A stretch of 64,000 bases of DNA from a bacterium. Lineage in GTDB: Bacteria > Myxococcota > UBA727 > JAUIJE01. Where the stretch lies: assembly GCA_030431455.1 (NCBI GenBank), contig JAUIJE010000002.1, positions 319,294 through 383,293 on the forward strand, in the 5' to 3' direction. Made by a program: the position numbers and the translations under genes. Below the pieces are notes generated by a model. The model made no database searches and was not told the origin of the DNA. It was given only the letters and a program-made list of their open reading frames with translations. This document shows, one piece after another, positions 45,046-54,594 of the stretch (within the stretch, counting starts at the first letter, position 1; every line of letters starts with the position of its first letter).

Positions 45046-47181
45046 CTACTCGACCGCGAAACACCCGGCGATTTGTTCGCCTTCGGCCGCGGTGCCGCGC
45101 GGGTTGGGCATCCCGCACTGCAGGAGCATCCAGGGGTCGATGGCGAAGCCCGCGGCCGGGGTCATGTCCTCGATGCGGGCGAGGTAATCGGTCTGCCCGA
45201 CGAGGTAGCCGAGGATCTGGGTGCCCCACTGGGCGCGGATTTGGGCCTCGTCGAGGCCGGGGCCGGACAGGCCGTAGCCCGCGGCCACGTCCGCGGCGAA
45301 CTCGAGCATGTTGCCCTTGCCGTCGTCACAGCTCTCGCGGTTGATGAGGCCCAAGGTCGCGCCGGTGATGCCGAAGCGGCGGGCGTCGCCCACCGACAAC
45401 GACGCGACCCAGAAGCCGCGGTCTTGTTCGGGCACGAAGGTGGCGAAGAAGTCGGGGGTGACCATGCGCTCGGTGAGCGAGGCGGCGCCTTCCCAGCCGA
45501 GGCCCTCGATGGTGAAGGACGCGCCGAAGCTCGCCGCGTGGTGGGCTTCGTGGATCAAGATCGCGTACACGTAGGCGAGGTTGTAGGGGGTGCCGAGGCC
45601 GAACTCGATGTACGACGGCTCGCCCGCTTGGGTGTAGATCGAGGTGCCGAGGGTGGTGGTCACGGTGGTGGGCAGGCTCTGCTCGAGGTGGAGCAGGTCG
45701 CTGTCGTAGGTGTCGATCAAGTAGGTGCGCACCTCGGTCCACATCGTTTGCAGGAGGGCGTCGTCCTCGGCGGGCACGGCCTCGACGTCGTCCCCGTAGC
45801 CCCCCACGGTGCCGATGTTGTCGAACGCGGCGGTGATGCGATCGGCCAACGCCTGCTCGCCGGTGATGTCGGCGATGGCGGTGGGGGCGAGGGAGGTGAG
45901 GTTGCCGAAGTTGAGCTCGGCGTCGAAACGATCTTGCAGGGTGGTGAACTCCGCTTCGCTCAGCTCATCCACGGTGTAGAGCGCGCGCACGCTGTCGAGC
46001 AGGGCGGTCTTGAAGTTGCCGGTGAAGATGTCGCTGGCTTGGTTGAGGTTTTGCTCGAGCACGCCGAAGTTGTTCTCGAGGTTCTTGTCGAACAGGCTGT
46101 CCCCCGCGAACGCTTCGTACATCTGGTTGCGTTGGGTCTGGCTGTAGATGGTGCAGGCCTTCTCCGCGTCCGCCGAGGCCGCGAGGCGCTCGACGTACCA
46201 GGTGGTGAGCAAGGTGATGGCCCGGGCCGCGTCGCTCTCGGCGGGGTCGCCGTAGGCGAAGGCGATGAAGCCGGGGTCAAACACGATGGGGGCGAGGAAC
46301 TCTTCCATCAGGGCCACGGTCCCGACGTTGACGTAGATGTGCTCGGGCATGAGCATGGCGTTGAGCTGGCTCAAGTACGCCTCGTCGTTTTCGTAAATGG
46401 CATTGCCGACCTCGGCCGAGCCCAAGTAGACGACGTCGCCGGCCCAGATCGCGCGGCCCCAGGGGGTCTCGAGATCGGCGCCGCCGTAGGCGAAGCCGAG
46501 CGAACCGGCGGCGAGCTGGTGGGCCACAAAGAGCGCCTTTTCGTGCAGCTGGGCCTCGGCCTCGGGCAGGGCGGTCGCGTCGATGGCGGTGAGGTCGGCG
46601 ACCAGCGACCGGCCGTAGGCTTCGTGGTCTTTGCGGGTGTCGCCCTCGGGGAGGGGGAACTGGTATTGGGTGGTCTCGCCGTCCCAGGTGGTCTCACTCG
46701 CGCCGGGGGCGAGCCACCACATCATGTACTGCGCTGCAGAGACATTGGCGATGTAGGCTTTTTGCAGCGCCGCGAGCAGGGCGGGGCTGGTCACGTCGGT
46801 GCTGGCGGTGAAGTCGGGGTTGGCCCCGAAGCGCTCTTGCACAAAGAGGTCAAAGTTGGCGGTCATCGCCGCGGTGGGCTCTTCGGTGAGCACGCGCTCT
46901 TTTTCCTCCAGGCCGGCCTGGTTCCACTTTTGGGCATAGGCGGCGAGGGTGAGGTCGGCGGACACCTCGAGCTCGGCCTTTTTGGCTTCGTCGAGGTCGG
47001 CCCACGCGGTGCCGAGCTCCACCCCCTCGAGGATCTCGAGGATGGGGGTGGCGGTGACGGTGGGTTCGGGTTCGGGATCGCCGTCCGGGCTGGGGCAGCC
47101 GGCGGCGAGGGCGAGGGCGAACGGGAGCGAACAGGCGGCGCCGCGGGTCAACGCGGTGCGCACGACAACAGGCAAATACAT
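45046..47181 (-). CDS. Lipoprotein with HExxH zinc-protease motif
   Basis: A 711-residue lipoprotein whose signal peptide ends LALAAGC and is followed by a short Pro/Glu/Asp linker. The large helical domain contains LIHEAHHAASFG, an HExxH motif at H544-E545-A-H-H548. An acidic residue further along (MLEFAAD) could be the third zinc ligand. The mainly helical character fits gluzincin-type exopeptidases, but I cannot place it in a named family. It should be anchored in the envelope and may degrade peptides. The promoter lies in the region shared with the divergent hemF-like gene. Confidence 0.72.
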   Translation of the reverse strand: MYLPVVVRTALTRGAACSLPFALALAAGCPSPDGDPEPEPTVTATPILEILEGVELGTAWADLDEAKKAELEVSADLTLAAYAQKWNQAGLEEKERVLTEEPTAAMTANFDLFVQERFGANPDFTASTDVTSPALLAALQKAYIANVSAAQYMMWWLAPGASETTWDGETTQYQFPLPEGDTRKDHEAYGRSLVADLTAIDATALPEAEAQLHEKALFVAHQLAAGSLGFAYGGADLETPWGRAIWAGDVVYLGSAEVGNAIYENDEAYLSQLNAMLMPEHIYVNVGTVALMEEFLAPIVFDPGFIAFAYGDPAESDAARAITLLTTWYVERLAASADAEKACTIYSQTQRNQMYEAFAGDSLFDKNLENNFGVLEQNLNQASDIFTGNFKTALLDSVRALYTVDELSEAEFTTLQDRFDAELNFGNLTSLAPTAIADITGEQALADRITAAFDNIGTVGGYGDDVEAVPAEDDALLQTMWTEVRTYLIDTYDSDLLHLEQSLPTTVTTTLGTSIYTQAGEPSYIEFGLGTPYNLAYVYAILIHEAHHAASFGASFTIEGLGWEGAASLTERMVTPDFFATFVPEQDRGFWVASLSVGDARRFGITGATLGLINRESCDDGKGNMLEFAADVAAGYGLSGPGLDEAQIRAQWGTQILGYLVGQTDYLARIEDMTPAAGFAIDPWMLLQCGMPNPRGTAAEGEQIAGCFAVE

Positions 47182-47496
47182 GGGACACTCCAGCCGCGCG
47201 GGCCGGGAACGGCCGGCGCGGGGAAAGAAAAAAGGGATAAAAAACAGGCCATTACGGTACAAGATGTAGGTCTGCCGCACACATGTCCGGACATGACCGA
47301 CATGTGGGGTGTACCCAAGGGCGCGCCGCTGTCCCCCTTTGAACTCCTGAAATGTGCTGACGGGGACCTGAACCGCCGCGCGCGCCCGATGGCAGGCGGC
47401 GCGCGCCGGCGGTCTCAGAAATTTGTCGCCGCCGGGGCGCGCCGCGGCCGACGGGCGGGACCCGAAAACGATTTCGCGCGGGGGTATGCTCGCCCC
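47182..47496. promoter_or_regulatory. Divergent promoter region with ACATG repeats
   Basis: CATGTCCGGACATG (47282-47295) is a perfect 14-bp palindrome. ACATG also starts at 47281, 47291 and 47300, about one helical turn apart. On the minus strand 47270-47262 reads CCTACATCT, the core of the element found at 3164, 4368 and 48559, about 80 nt before the leftward start. A GC-rich inverted repeat lies near 47370-47415. No other gene is visible. Confidence 0.5.
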
Positions 47497-48537
47497 ATGT
47501 CGATGACCTACGCCCCCACCGAGAACGCCCGCGCCGCGCTGCGGTTGATCACCTCGCTGCAGGCCCGCTTCGCCCAGCGCTTGGCCTTGATCGTTCAGGC
47601 CCGCGGCGATGACCGGCCATTGGCATTGGCCGCGTGGGTCCGGGACGAGGGCCGGCACGGGGGGGGCTCACGCTTTTACGCGGCCGAGACCGCGACCTTC
47701 AACCGCGCCGCGATCAACATCTCCCAGGTGCACTACACCGATCAACCCGACAAGCGCCTCGCCTCCGCCACCGCGCTGTCCACCATCATCCACCCCGCCC
47801 ACCCCCGTGCGCCGTCGGTGCATATGCATTTTTCGTTCACAGAGATGCGCGACGGCAAGGGCACCTGGCGGCTGATGGCCGATCTCAACCCGTCCATCCC
47901 CCACGACGAGGACACCCGCCGGTTCGAGGCCGCCATCGCCGGCGCCGACCCCGCGCACGCGGCCGCGGCCAAGGCCCAAGGGGCCAAGTATTTCTACATC
48001 CCCAGCCTCGACCGCCACCGGGGTGTCTACCACTACTACCTGGAGAGTTTTTCCTCCGGGGACTTTGACGCCGATTTTGCCCTCACCCAGACGGTGGCCG
48101 AGACCGGCATCGACACCTACAGTGACATTCTGGCCCAAGCCCTTGGCGCGGCCCACGCCCCCCCCACCGACGAGCAAAAGCAGGCGCAGCTCGCCTACCA
48201 TTCGCTCTACCTCTTGCAGGTGCTCACCCTCGACCGGGGCACCACCTCGGGCTTGATGGTGCACAACCAAAACGACGTGGGCATCATGGGCAGCCTGCCC
48301 GCGGTGGTCGATCGCGACCTGCTCGCGTCCTGGATCGCGCGGCAGACCGCGCCCCAAGACGAGCTGTTGCGCGCCATTGTCGACACCCTGCCAGCAAAAA
48401 ACCCGGCCCCGGTGGACAACCCCACGCGGCAAAAGCTCGCCGAGGTGGTCCGCGCGCACTACCGGGCGCACCCCGGGGCCCTGGATCTGCAGGCCAAGGG
48501 CGACGTCGTGCCCCCCACGGTACAGAACCACCGCTGA
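47497..48537 (+). CDS. HemF-like oxygen-dependent coproporphyrinogen III oxidase
   Basis: A 346-residue protein related to HemF, which oxidatively decarboxylates coproporphyrinogen III in heme synthesis. SQVHYTDQP, ALSTIIHPAHPRAPSVHMHFSFTEM and LTLDRGTTSGLMVHNQNDVGIMGSLP correspond to conserved HemF blocks: the metal-binding His region, the N-terminal sheet, and the YDRGTxFGL region. The match is clear in order but divergent in detail, and the protein is longer than usual. It may therefore be a distant homologue with another role. It is divergent from the lipoprotein peptidase gene. Confidence 0.75.
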   Translation: MSMTYAPTENARAALRLITSLQARFAQRLALIVQARGDDRPLALAAWVRDEGRHGGGSRFYAAETATFNRAAINISQVHYTDQPDKRLASATALSTIIHPAHPRAPSVHMHFSFTEMRDGKGTWRLMADLNPSIPHDEDTRRFEAAIAGADPAHAAAAKAQGAKYFYIPSLDRHRGVYHYYLESFSSGDFDADFALTQTVAETGIDTYSDILAQALGAAHAPPTDEQKQAQLAYHSLYLLQVLTLDRGTTSGLMVHNQNDVGIMGSLPAVVDRDLLASWIARQTAPQDELLRAIVDTLPAKNPAPVDNPTRQKLAEVVRAHYRAHPGALDLQAKGDVVPPTVQNHR

Positions 48538-48662
48538 GCGCGCGGGCGGGCCGGGTGCTGTCCTACATCTGACTTCACCGCCGCCGCCTGGCCCCCGTCG
48601 GGGCCGGCGCGCGCCCGGTCCGCAAATGGCACCCGGGGCCGTTTCGTGATGAAGTCCCGGTC
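48538..48662 (+). promoter_or_regulatory. Promoter region of the transporter-ATPase operon
   Basis: TGTCCTACATCTG at 48559-48571 is identical over 13 bases to 4368-4380 and lies about 90 nt before the start codon. No conventional -35 sequence is visible 17 bp upstream. Confidence 0.45.
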
Positions 48663-51600
48663 ATGGCGAAGTCGAACAAGTTCGGCACGTTCGGCGGGGT
48701 GTTCACCCCGTCGGTCCTGACCATCCTCGGCGTGATCATGTACCTGCGCTTGCCGTGGGTGGTGGGCAACGGCGGGCTGTGGATTTCGCTCGGCATCATC
48801 CTGGCCGCCCACATCATCTCGGTGACCACCGGCTTGTCCATCTCGTCGATCGCCACCGACAAGAAGGTGGGCGCGGGGGGACCCTATTACATTGTGTCCC
48901 GCTCGATGGGTCTGCCCATCGGGGGCACCCTCGGCTTGGCCCTGTTTATCGGCCTGAGCTTCTCCATCAGCCTGTACGTCATCGGCTTTTGCGAAAGCAT
49001 GCTCCAGACCCTCGAGCCCTACACCGGCATCGAGATCACAAAGAACGCGGTCCGGGTCGCGGGCACCGCCACCATCGTGATGCTCACCGCCATCACCCTC
49101 ATCTCGTCCGCGTTCGCGATCAAGATCCAATACGTGATCATGGCCCTCATCGGCGCGTCGCTGGTGAGCATCCTCCTCGGCACCGGCACCGCCTCGCCCG
49201 AGACCGGCCCCCAACTGCTCGCCCCCGAGGGGGGCGCGGGCATCACCACGTTGTTCGGCATCTTCTTTCCCGCCGTCACCGGCTTCACCGCCGGGGTGAA
49301 CATGTCCGGCGACCTCAAGGACCCGAAGCGCTCCTTGCCCCGGGGCACGTTGCTCGCCATCGGCACCGGCCTCATCGTGTACGTCGGGCTGGCGGTGTTT
49401 TTGGCCTACCGCATCGACGGTGACCAGCTGCGCAACAGCCAGACCGTGCTGCAAGACATGGCGCTGTTCGGCCCCGCGGTGGTGGCCGGCATCTGGGGCG
49501 CGACCTTGTCGTCGGGCATCGGCTCGATCATGGGGGCCCCGCGCATTCTGCAGGCGCTGTCCGGCGACGGGGTCACCCCCCGCTTTTTCGCCAAGGGCGC
49601 GGGCCCGAGCAATGAGCCGCGGCGGGCGCTGATCCTCGCGTTCCTCATCGGGGAAGCGGGCATCCTCATCGGTGAGCTCGACGTCATCGCCGCCATCGTG
49701 TCGATGTTCTTCATCGCCACCTACGGCTTTTTGAACCTCAGCTGCGCCATCGAGAGCTGGGCCTCCACCGACTTCCGCCCCGATTTCAAGATCCCCCGCT
49801 GGGTGTCGGTGGTGGGCGCGATCACGTGTTTCGTGATCATGATCTACCTCGACCTCGCGGCCATGCTCGGGGCCACCGCGTTGTTCGTGGCCTGCTTTTT
49901 TTACCTCAAGCGGCGCGAGCTCACCCTCTCTTCCGGCGACACCTGGGAAGGGGTGTGGTCGAGCTTGGTCCGGCTGGGGCTCAATCACCTCGCGCGGTCG
50001 GAAGACGCCAGCACCTACCGCTGGCGACCCAATGTATTGGCATTGCGCACCGCGGGCATCACCGAGCGCGCCGCGCTGCTCGACTTTGGCCAGGTGTTGA
50101 TCCGCGACCGCGGGGTGCTCACCGACCTGGCGTTGGGGGTCGACGACCTCGACGAGGCCCGGTCCCGGGAAGAGATCGACGGGGTGTTCCACCGGGCGGT
50201 GGCGGTGGACCAGGAAGACCCCTTCGTGGAGATGCGCAACGCGGTTCGCTACAGCGGCTTTCGCGGCATCGAGCCCAACGCGATTCTGCTCGACTGGAGC
50301 GAACACAAGCGCGACGGGGAAGGCTTCTTGTCCCTGTGCGACGACCTGGAAAAGCGTGAGCTCAATTTGCTCGTCTACCACCCGGGAGAGGACAAGCGCG
50401 ATGCCCACGCCCGGGTCGACATCTGGTGGCATCCCGAGCGCGACTCATTGGCATTGGCGATGAGCCTGGTGCGCTACCTGACGTCTTCGCACGAGTACGC
50501 GGGCGCGGACGTGCGCTTTTTGTTCGTCAACGACGACAACACCCGCGCCGACACCCTCATCCGCACCACCACCCGCTTGCTCGACGACGCGCGCATGATC
50601 GCCCGGGTCCAGGTGCTCGACAACTCCCTCGACGCCAAGCCCCTGGAGGACTGGGTCGAGCGCGAGTCGGCCGACGCCGCCCTCACCATCTTGGCCCTCC
50701 CCCAGAACAAAGATCAGCTCGCGCGCACCACCGCGACGGTCAAGACCCTCGGGCCGGCGCTGCTGTTGCGCGGGGCCAAGGAGTTTCGGTCGAGCTTCGG
50801 GGGCGGGGCCTTGGCCCGCTGGAGCAAGAGCCCGCACCTCGACGACAAGACCCCGGTGGGCGACGGCGACGACCTGCCCCCGGTGGGCTCGGTGCCCCTC
50901 ACCGGGCACGAGACCCTGGTGGACGCGGTGCGGCCCATCGCCTTGTCCCACGACGAGATTCTGCGCGGCTTTCACGAGCGCTGCCTCGAGCCGCTGTACA
51001 TCCGGCTCGCCGGGGTGGCGGATCGGTTCTCGGCGCTGATCATGAAAGAGCTGACCCAGCTCGAAAAGAACCTCGAGAAACAGAGCGCGCCCCGGCACGC
51101 GAAGTTTTTGTCCGGGGCCCGGGGGCGGTTTTTGCATCAGGCCCGCAAGACCCTCGATGTATTCGAGCAAGAAGACCTGCCGATGCTGCGCGACACCTTG
51201 GAGGGTCGGCTCGAGGCGGTGCGCGAAGAGCTCGACCAGCTGGTGGTGGGCCTGCCCAAGACCGTGACCGCGGTGCGGCTGCGCGAGGACTTTGTCCTCG
51301 AGGAGAGCGATGACCGGGCGGTGCGCGGGGCCAAACGCCGGCTGCGCTGGCGGGCGGGCATCCGGGGCAAGCGGGCCAAGGACAAGGTCCCGTTCTTGAA
51401 GGTCGCGACCCACATGGTCCAGGTCGAGAGCCGGGACTTGGTCAGTGACATTGTCCAGGACGCGGCCCGGGACGCCTACAACGCCACCCGCCACATCGGG
51501 CGCACCCTCGAGGGCCTGCGGCGCGACCTCGCGGAGTTGGCCCAGCGGTCCCAGGAGGGCATCGATCCTGCCCTGGTGGCCGAGCGCAAAGACCGCGCCC

Positions 51601-53801
51601 TGGCCGAGCTCGGTCAGCTCGCCGACGCGCACTACGCCCGGGCGAAAAAGTCCAAGGCCCGGCTGGTGCACGGCGGACGCGACCTCGCGCTCAACATGTT
51701 CCACGACGTCAACCGCATCGACGCGAAGGCCCACGCCAAGAAGGCGCGCCGGGTCTACGGCCCCGCGCTGGCCGAGGTCAACGCCGGGCTCGACGCGGCC
51801 AGCCGCGCGTTCGGCAAGAACCAATCCGCGCTCCTGCGCCGGGTCGAGCTGCAGCTGGTGCAAGCCGCGCTGCAACACCGGGTGCGCACGGTGGCGCTCA
51901 AGAGCGCGACCCGGGTCAAGACCGCGCTCAACGCCGGCATCGAGGGCGAGTACGTGCGCATCCTCGACAGCCTGGCCAAGCTCGCGGAGACCAAAAGCCG
52001 CACCGACACCGACGACGTGAAGGTCCCGGCCGACATCAAGGTGCGCACCGAGCCCGCGCGCATCATGGAGGAGCTCCAGCGCGACGTGGAGCGGGCGCTG
52101 GCCGACGACCTCGTGACCGAAGCGGAGAGCGTCGACGACGAAGCCATCCTGCGCATGGAAGAAAACCCCTTCGAGGTCGTCGAGCCGGTCACCGTGCCCA
52201 TCGAGCGGGCCACCCGGGCCCTGCTCGAAGCGGAGCTGATGGGGCCGTTGGAGATCGCGTTGTCGCGGTTGGCGGACGAGGAGGAGCGCGCCATCGGCAC
52301 CGTCCAGGACGTGAGCCGGCTGCTGTCGTTCCACCTCAGCGACGCCACCGACGAAGCCGACGACGACGAGTCGGTGGCCAACGTCGAGACCATCTACGAA
52401 AACGCCCAGGCCCGGCTGCAAAAAGGCCGCGACGAACTGAGCGCGGCCGCCGACGCGGTGCGCGCGGCGGTGGACAGCGGCCTGCGCAGCCTGGGCGACG
52501 GCACCGACGCGTTGATTCACGGCGGGGACGAGCGCGCCCTGCGCCGGGGCAGCGGCCAGGTCCCGCGCAACCGGGCCCGTCGTCGCATTTTGGGCGCGTA
52601 CGAAACCGCCCGCACCCGGGCCTCGCGCACCGTGGTGCAGGGGCTTTACCGGTGGGCCACCGGCCGGGTGTTGCAGCGGCAGTTTCACCGGCCGCGCGCG
52701 ACCGCGGACGCGGGGGCCGAGGGTGTGCTCCCCATGGTCGACGTGTGCACGCCCAAGGACGCGGTGATGACGCAGCTGCCGTTTCACTACCAGCAGCCGT
52801 TCTTGAGCTCGGGGCGCGCGGGGGCGGACTTTTTTGTGGGCCGCGAGCGTGAGATCGCCTCGGCCAAAGCCGCGGTCTCGGCCTGGCGCAAGGGGGCGCG
52901 GGGGGCGCTGTTTGTCGTCGGGGACCGGCTCTCGGGCAAGAGCGCCCTGTGCCGGGCGATCCTGCGCAAGCACCTGCCCAAGGCCAAAGCCATCCACCTC
53001 GCCGCCCCCGCGGGGGGGGCCGGCGGGGTATCCACATTTGACCGGCGCCTGGCCACCGAGATCGGCGCCCGGGGCACGGTGGACGACGTGTTGCGCACCT
53101 TGCCCGAGGGCTCCTGCGTGGTGCTGCACGACCTCGAGCTGTGGTGGACCCGGTCCGACACCGGGGGCGAGGTCGTCGACCACATCTCGCGCCTGATCGA
53201 ACGACACGGTGAGCGGCTGTTCTTCGTGATCAACATGGGCCGGCACGCCTATCGCCTGCTCTCGCGCATCACCCGCATCACCGAGCGGGCGCTGACCGTG
53301 GTCGAGTGCGGCCCGATGGACGCAGAGACATTGCAAGAGGCGGTGCTGCAACGCCATCGCACCACCGGCTTTGTGTACGAGCTGGACGGGCGGACCGAGC
53401 AGGACCTCGCGGCCTGGACCGTGGCCCGGCTGTTCACCCGGATGTTCGACTACGCCGACGGGCGGGTGGGGGCGGCCCTGCTCGGCTGGGTCGCGCACAT
53501 CGACCGGGTGAGCAACAACCGCATCATCATGCGACCGGCCAAGGCCCCCAGCACCGACCCCATCGGTGAGCTCTCCACAGATTTGCTGGCGATCGTGGTC
53601 GAGCTCTTGCTGCACAAGCAGATGACCCGGCCCCGCCTCATCGAGGTCACCCGCATGACCCCCGCGGGCTTGTCCGGCGCGCTGGGGACGTTGATGCGCA
53701 GCGGGCTGGTCACCGAGTCCAACCAGGGCGCGCTCGAGGTCAACCGCTTCGTGGATCACATCGTGGCCCAACACCTGATCAAGCAAGGGGTGCTGTCATG
53801 A
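48663..53801 (+). CDS. SLC12-type cation-chloride cotransporter fused to a P-loop ATPase
   Basis: A 1712-residue fusion. Residues about 10-430 form a 12-helix transporter with the cation-chloride-cotransporter hallmarks GGPYYIVSRSMG (from G72), TGFTAGVNMSGDLKDPKRS (around N213) and GAPRILQALSGDG. About 430-700 resembles the cytosolic domain of such transporters (RWRPNVLAL). About 700-1390 is long, charged and helical. The C-terminal part is a P-loop NTPase: Walker A GDRLSGKS (1420-1427) and Walker B VVLHD (1486-1490), followed by a winged-helix-like end. I infer ATP-dependent or ATP-sensing control of ion cotransport. The stop overlaps the MscS-type gene. Confidence 0.88.
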   Translation: MAKSNKFGTFGGVFTPSVLTILGVIMYLRLPWVVGNGGLWISLGIILAAHIISVTTGLSISSIATDKKVGAGGPYYIVSRSMGLPIGGTLGLALFIGLSFSISLYVIGFCESMLQTLEPYTGIEITKNAVRVAGTATIVMLTAITLISSAFAIKIQYVIMALIGASLVSILLGTGTASPETGPQLLAPEGGAGITTLFGIFFPAVTGFTAGVNMSGDLKDPKRSLPRGTLLAIGTGLIVYVGLAVFLAYRIDGDQLRNSQTVLQDMALFGPAVVAGIWGATLSSGIGSIMGAPRILQALSGDGVTPRFFAKGAGPSNEPRRALILAFLIGEAGILIGELDVIAAIVSMFFIATYGFLNLSCAIESWASTDFRPDFKIPRWVSVVGAITCFVIMIYLDLAAMLGATALFVACFFYLKRRELTLSSGDTWEGVWSSLVRLGLNHLARSEDASTYRWRPNVLALRTAGITERAALLDFGQVLIRDRGVLTDLALGVDDLDEARSREEIDGVFHRAVAVDQEDPFVEMRNAVRYSGFRGIEPNAILLDWSEHKRDGEGFLSLCDDLEKRELNLLVYHPGEDKRDAHARVDIWWHPERDSLALAMSLVRYLTSSHEYAGADVRFLFVNDDNTRADTLIRTTTRLLDDARMIARVQVLDNSLDAKPLEDWVERESADAALTILALPQNKDQLARTTATVKTLGPALLLRGAKEFRSSFGGGALARWSKSPHLDDKTPVGDGDDLPPVGSVPLTGHETLVDAVRPIALSHDEILRGFHERCLEPLYIRLAGVADRFSALIMKELTQLEKNLEKQSAPRHAKFLSGARGRFLHQARKTLDVFEQEDLPMLRDTLEGRLEAVREELDQLVVGLPKTVTAVRLREDFVLEESDDRAVRGAKRRLRWRAGIRGKRAKDKVPFLKVATHMVQVESRDLVSDIVQDAARDAYNATRHIGRTLEGLRRDLAELAQRSQEGIDPALVAERKDRALAELGQLADAHYARAKKSKARLVHGGRDLALNMFHDVNRIDAKAHAKKARRVYGPALAEVNAGLDAASRAFGKNQSALLRRVELQLVQAALQHRVRTVALKSATRVKTALNAGIEGEYVRILDSLAKLAETKSRTDTDDVKVPADIKVRTEPARIMEELQRDVERALADDLVTEAESVDDEAILRMEENPFEVVEPVTVPIERATRALLEAELMGPLEIALSRLADEEERAIGTVQDVSRLLSFHLSDATDEADDDESVANVETIYENAQARLQKGRDELSAAADAVRAAVDSGLRSLGDGTDALIHGGDERALRRGSGQVPRNRARRRILGAYETARTRASRTVVQGLYRWATGRVLQRQFHRPRATADAGAEGVLPMVDVCTPKDAVMTQLPFHYQQPFLSSGRAGADFFVGREREIASAKAAVSAWRKGARGALFVVGDRLSGKSALCRAILRKHLPKAKAIHLAAPAGGAGGVSTFDRRLATEIGARGTVDDVLRTLPEGSCVVLHDLELWWTRSDTGGEVVDHISRLIERHGERLFFVINMGRHAYRLLSRITRITERALTVVECGPMDAETLQEAVLQRHRTTGFVYELDGRTEQDLAAWTVARLFTRMFDYADGRVGAALLGWVAHIDRVSNNRIIMRPAKAPSTDPIGELSTDLLAIVVELLLHKQMTRPRLIEVTRMTPAGLSGALGTLMRSGLVTESNQGALEVNRFVDHIVAQHLIKQGVLS

Positions 53802-54520
53802 ACATCTCCAGCGGCATTGGGGTGATCGTGCTCGGGGTGCTCAGCTTTGCCCTGTTGCGGGCGGCGGCCTGGGGCCTGCGCCTCCTGGTGGTGGACGCGT
53901 CGGGCCGGGCCCGGCTGCGGCGGGTGATGACGGTGGCGGAGGCCGCGGCCCTCTCTGCCTACCTGTTTTTTGTGGTGCCGTTTGTGTTCGGCAACGACCA
54001 GGTATTCGCCCCCATCGCCGAGATCGTGCTCGTGATCATGGTCGCGGCCGCGGCGTGGTTTTCCCTGCGCGATCTCGCCGCGGGGTTTGTGATCCGGGCC
54101 GGGGACACGTTGCGCCCCGGCGACCGGTTCGAGGCGGGGGAGGTCAAGGGCACGGTGCGCCGGCTCGGATACCGGGTGCTGGTCCTCGAGAGCGAGGCCG
54201 GTGAAGAGGTTTTTGTGCCCTACTCGGTGGTGCAGTCAGCCACCGTGACCCGGGTGCCGCGCAGCTTCGGCGCGTTTGGCCACGCCTTTGCATTGACATT
54301 GCCGGAGGGGGTGTCGGCCGCGGACAGCGCCCGCACCATTCGCCGGGCGGCCTTGCTCAGCCACTGGCACTCCCCGGTCAAAGACGTGCAGCTCGACCCC
54401 ACCCGCAAGGGCAAGGTCATCGTCCGGGTGTTCGCCCTCGACCCACTCTACGGGGCCGAGATCGAAGCCCAGGTCCGGGCCGCGATCGAGCAGATCGCCC
54501 CCGCCCGGCCCGCGGCCTGA
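53798..54520 (+). CDS. MscS-family mechanosensitive ion channel protein
   Basis: A 240-residue protein with three membrane helices in the first about 95 residues. A pore-lining segment follows (LVIMVAAAAWFSLRDLAAGFVIR), then the MscS beta domain with TLRPGDRFEAGEVKGTVRRLGYRVLVLE and VFVPYSVVQSATV. The C-terminal domain is short. Small MscS-like channels release ions under membrane tension. It overlaps the cotransporter-ATPase stop by ATGA, so both proteins are made together, which strongly suggests a shared role in osmotic or ionic balance. Confidence 0.88.
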   Translation: MNISSGIGVIVLGVLSFALLRAAAWGLRLLVVDASGRARLRRVMTVAEAAALSAYLFFVVPFVFGNDQVFAPIAEIVLVIMVAAAAWFSLRDLAAGFVIRAGDTLRPGDRFEAGEVKGTVRRLGYRVLVLESEAGEEVFVPYSVVQSATVTRVPRSFGAFGHAFALTLPEGVSAADSARTIRRAALLSHWHSPVKDVQLDPTRKGKVIVRVFALDPLYGAEIEAQVRAAIEQIAPARPAA

Positions 54521-54594
54521 CCCGGCGAATTTTGTCCCCGCCGCGACGGGGCCGAGAATAGAAAACCGCCGGCCACGCTGGTATTCGGCCTGTC

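Noticed and set aside
50445-53786. 1113-codon minus-strand frame opposite the transporter-ATPase
   Set aside because: Composition is His/Gly/Arg/Val-rich without any domain, as expected for an antisense shadow of a GC-rich gene.
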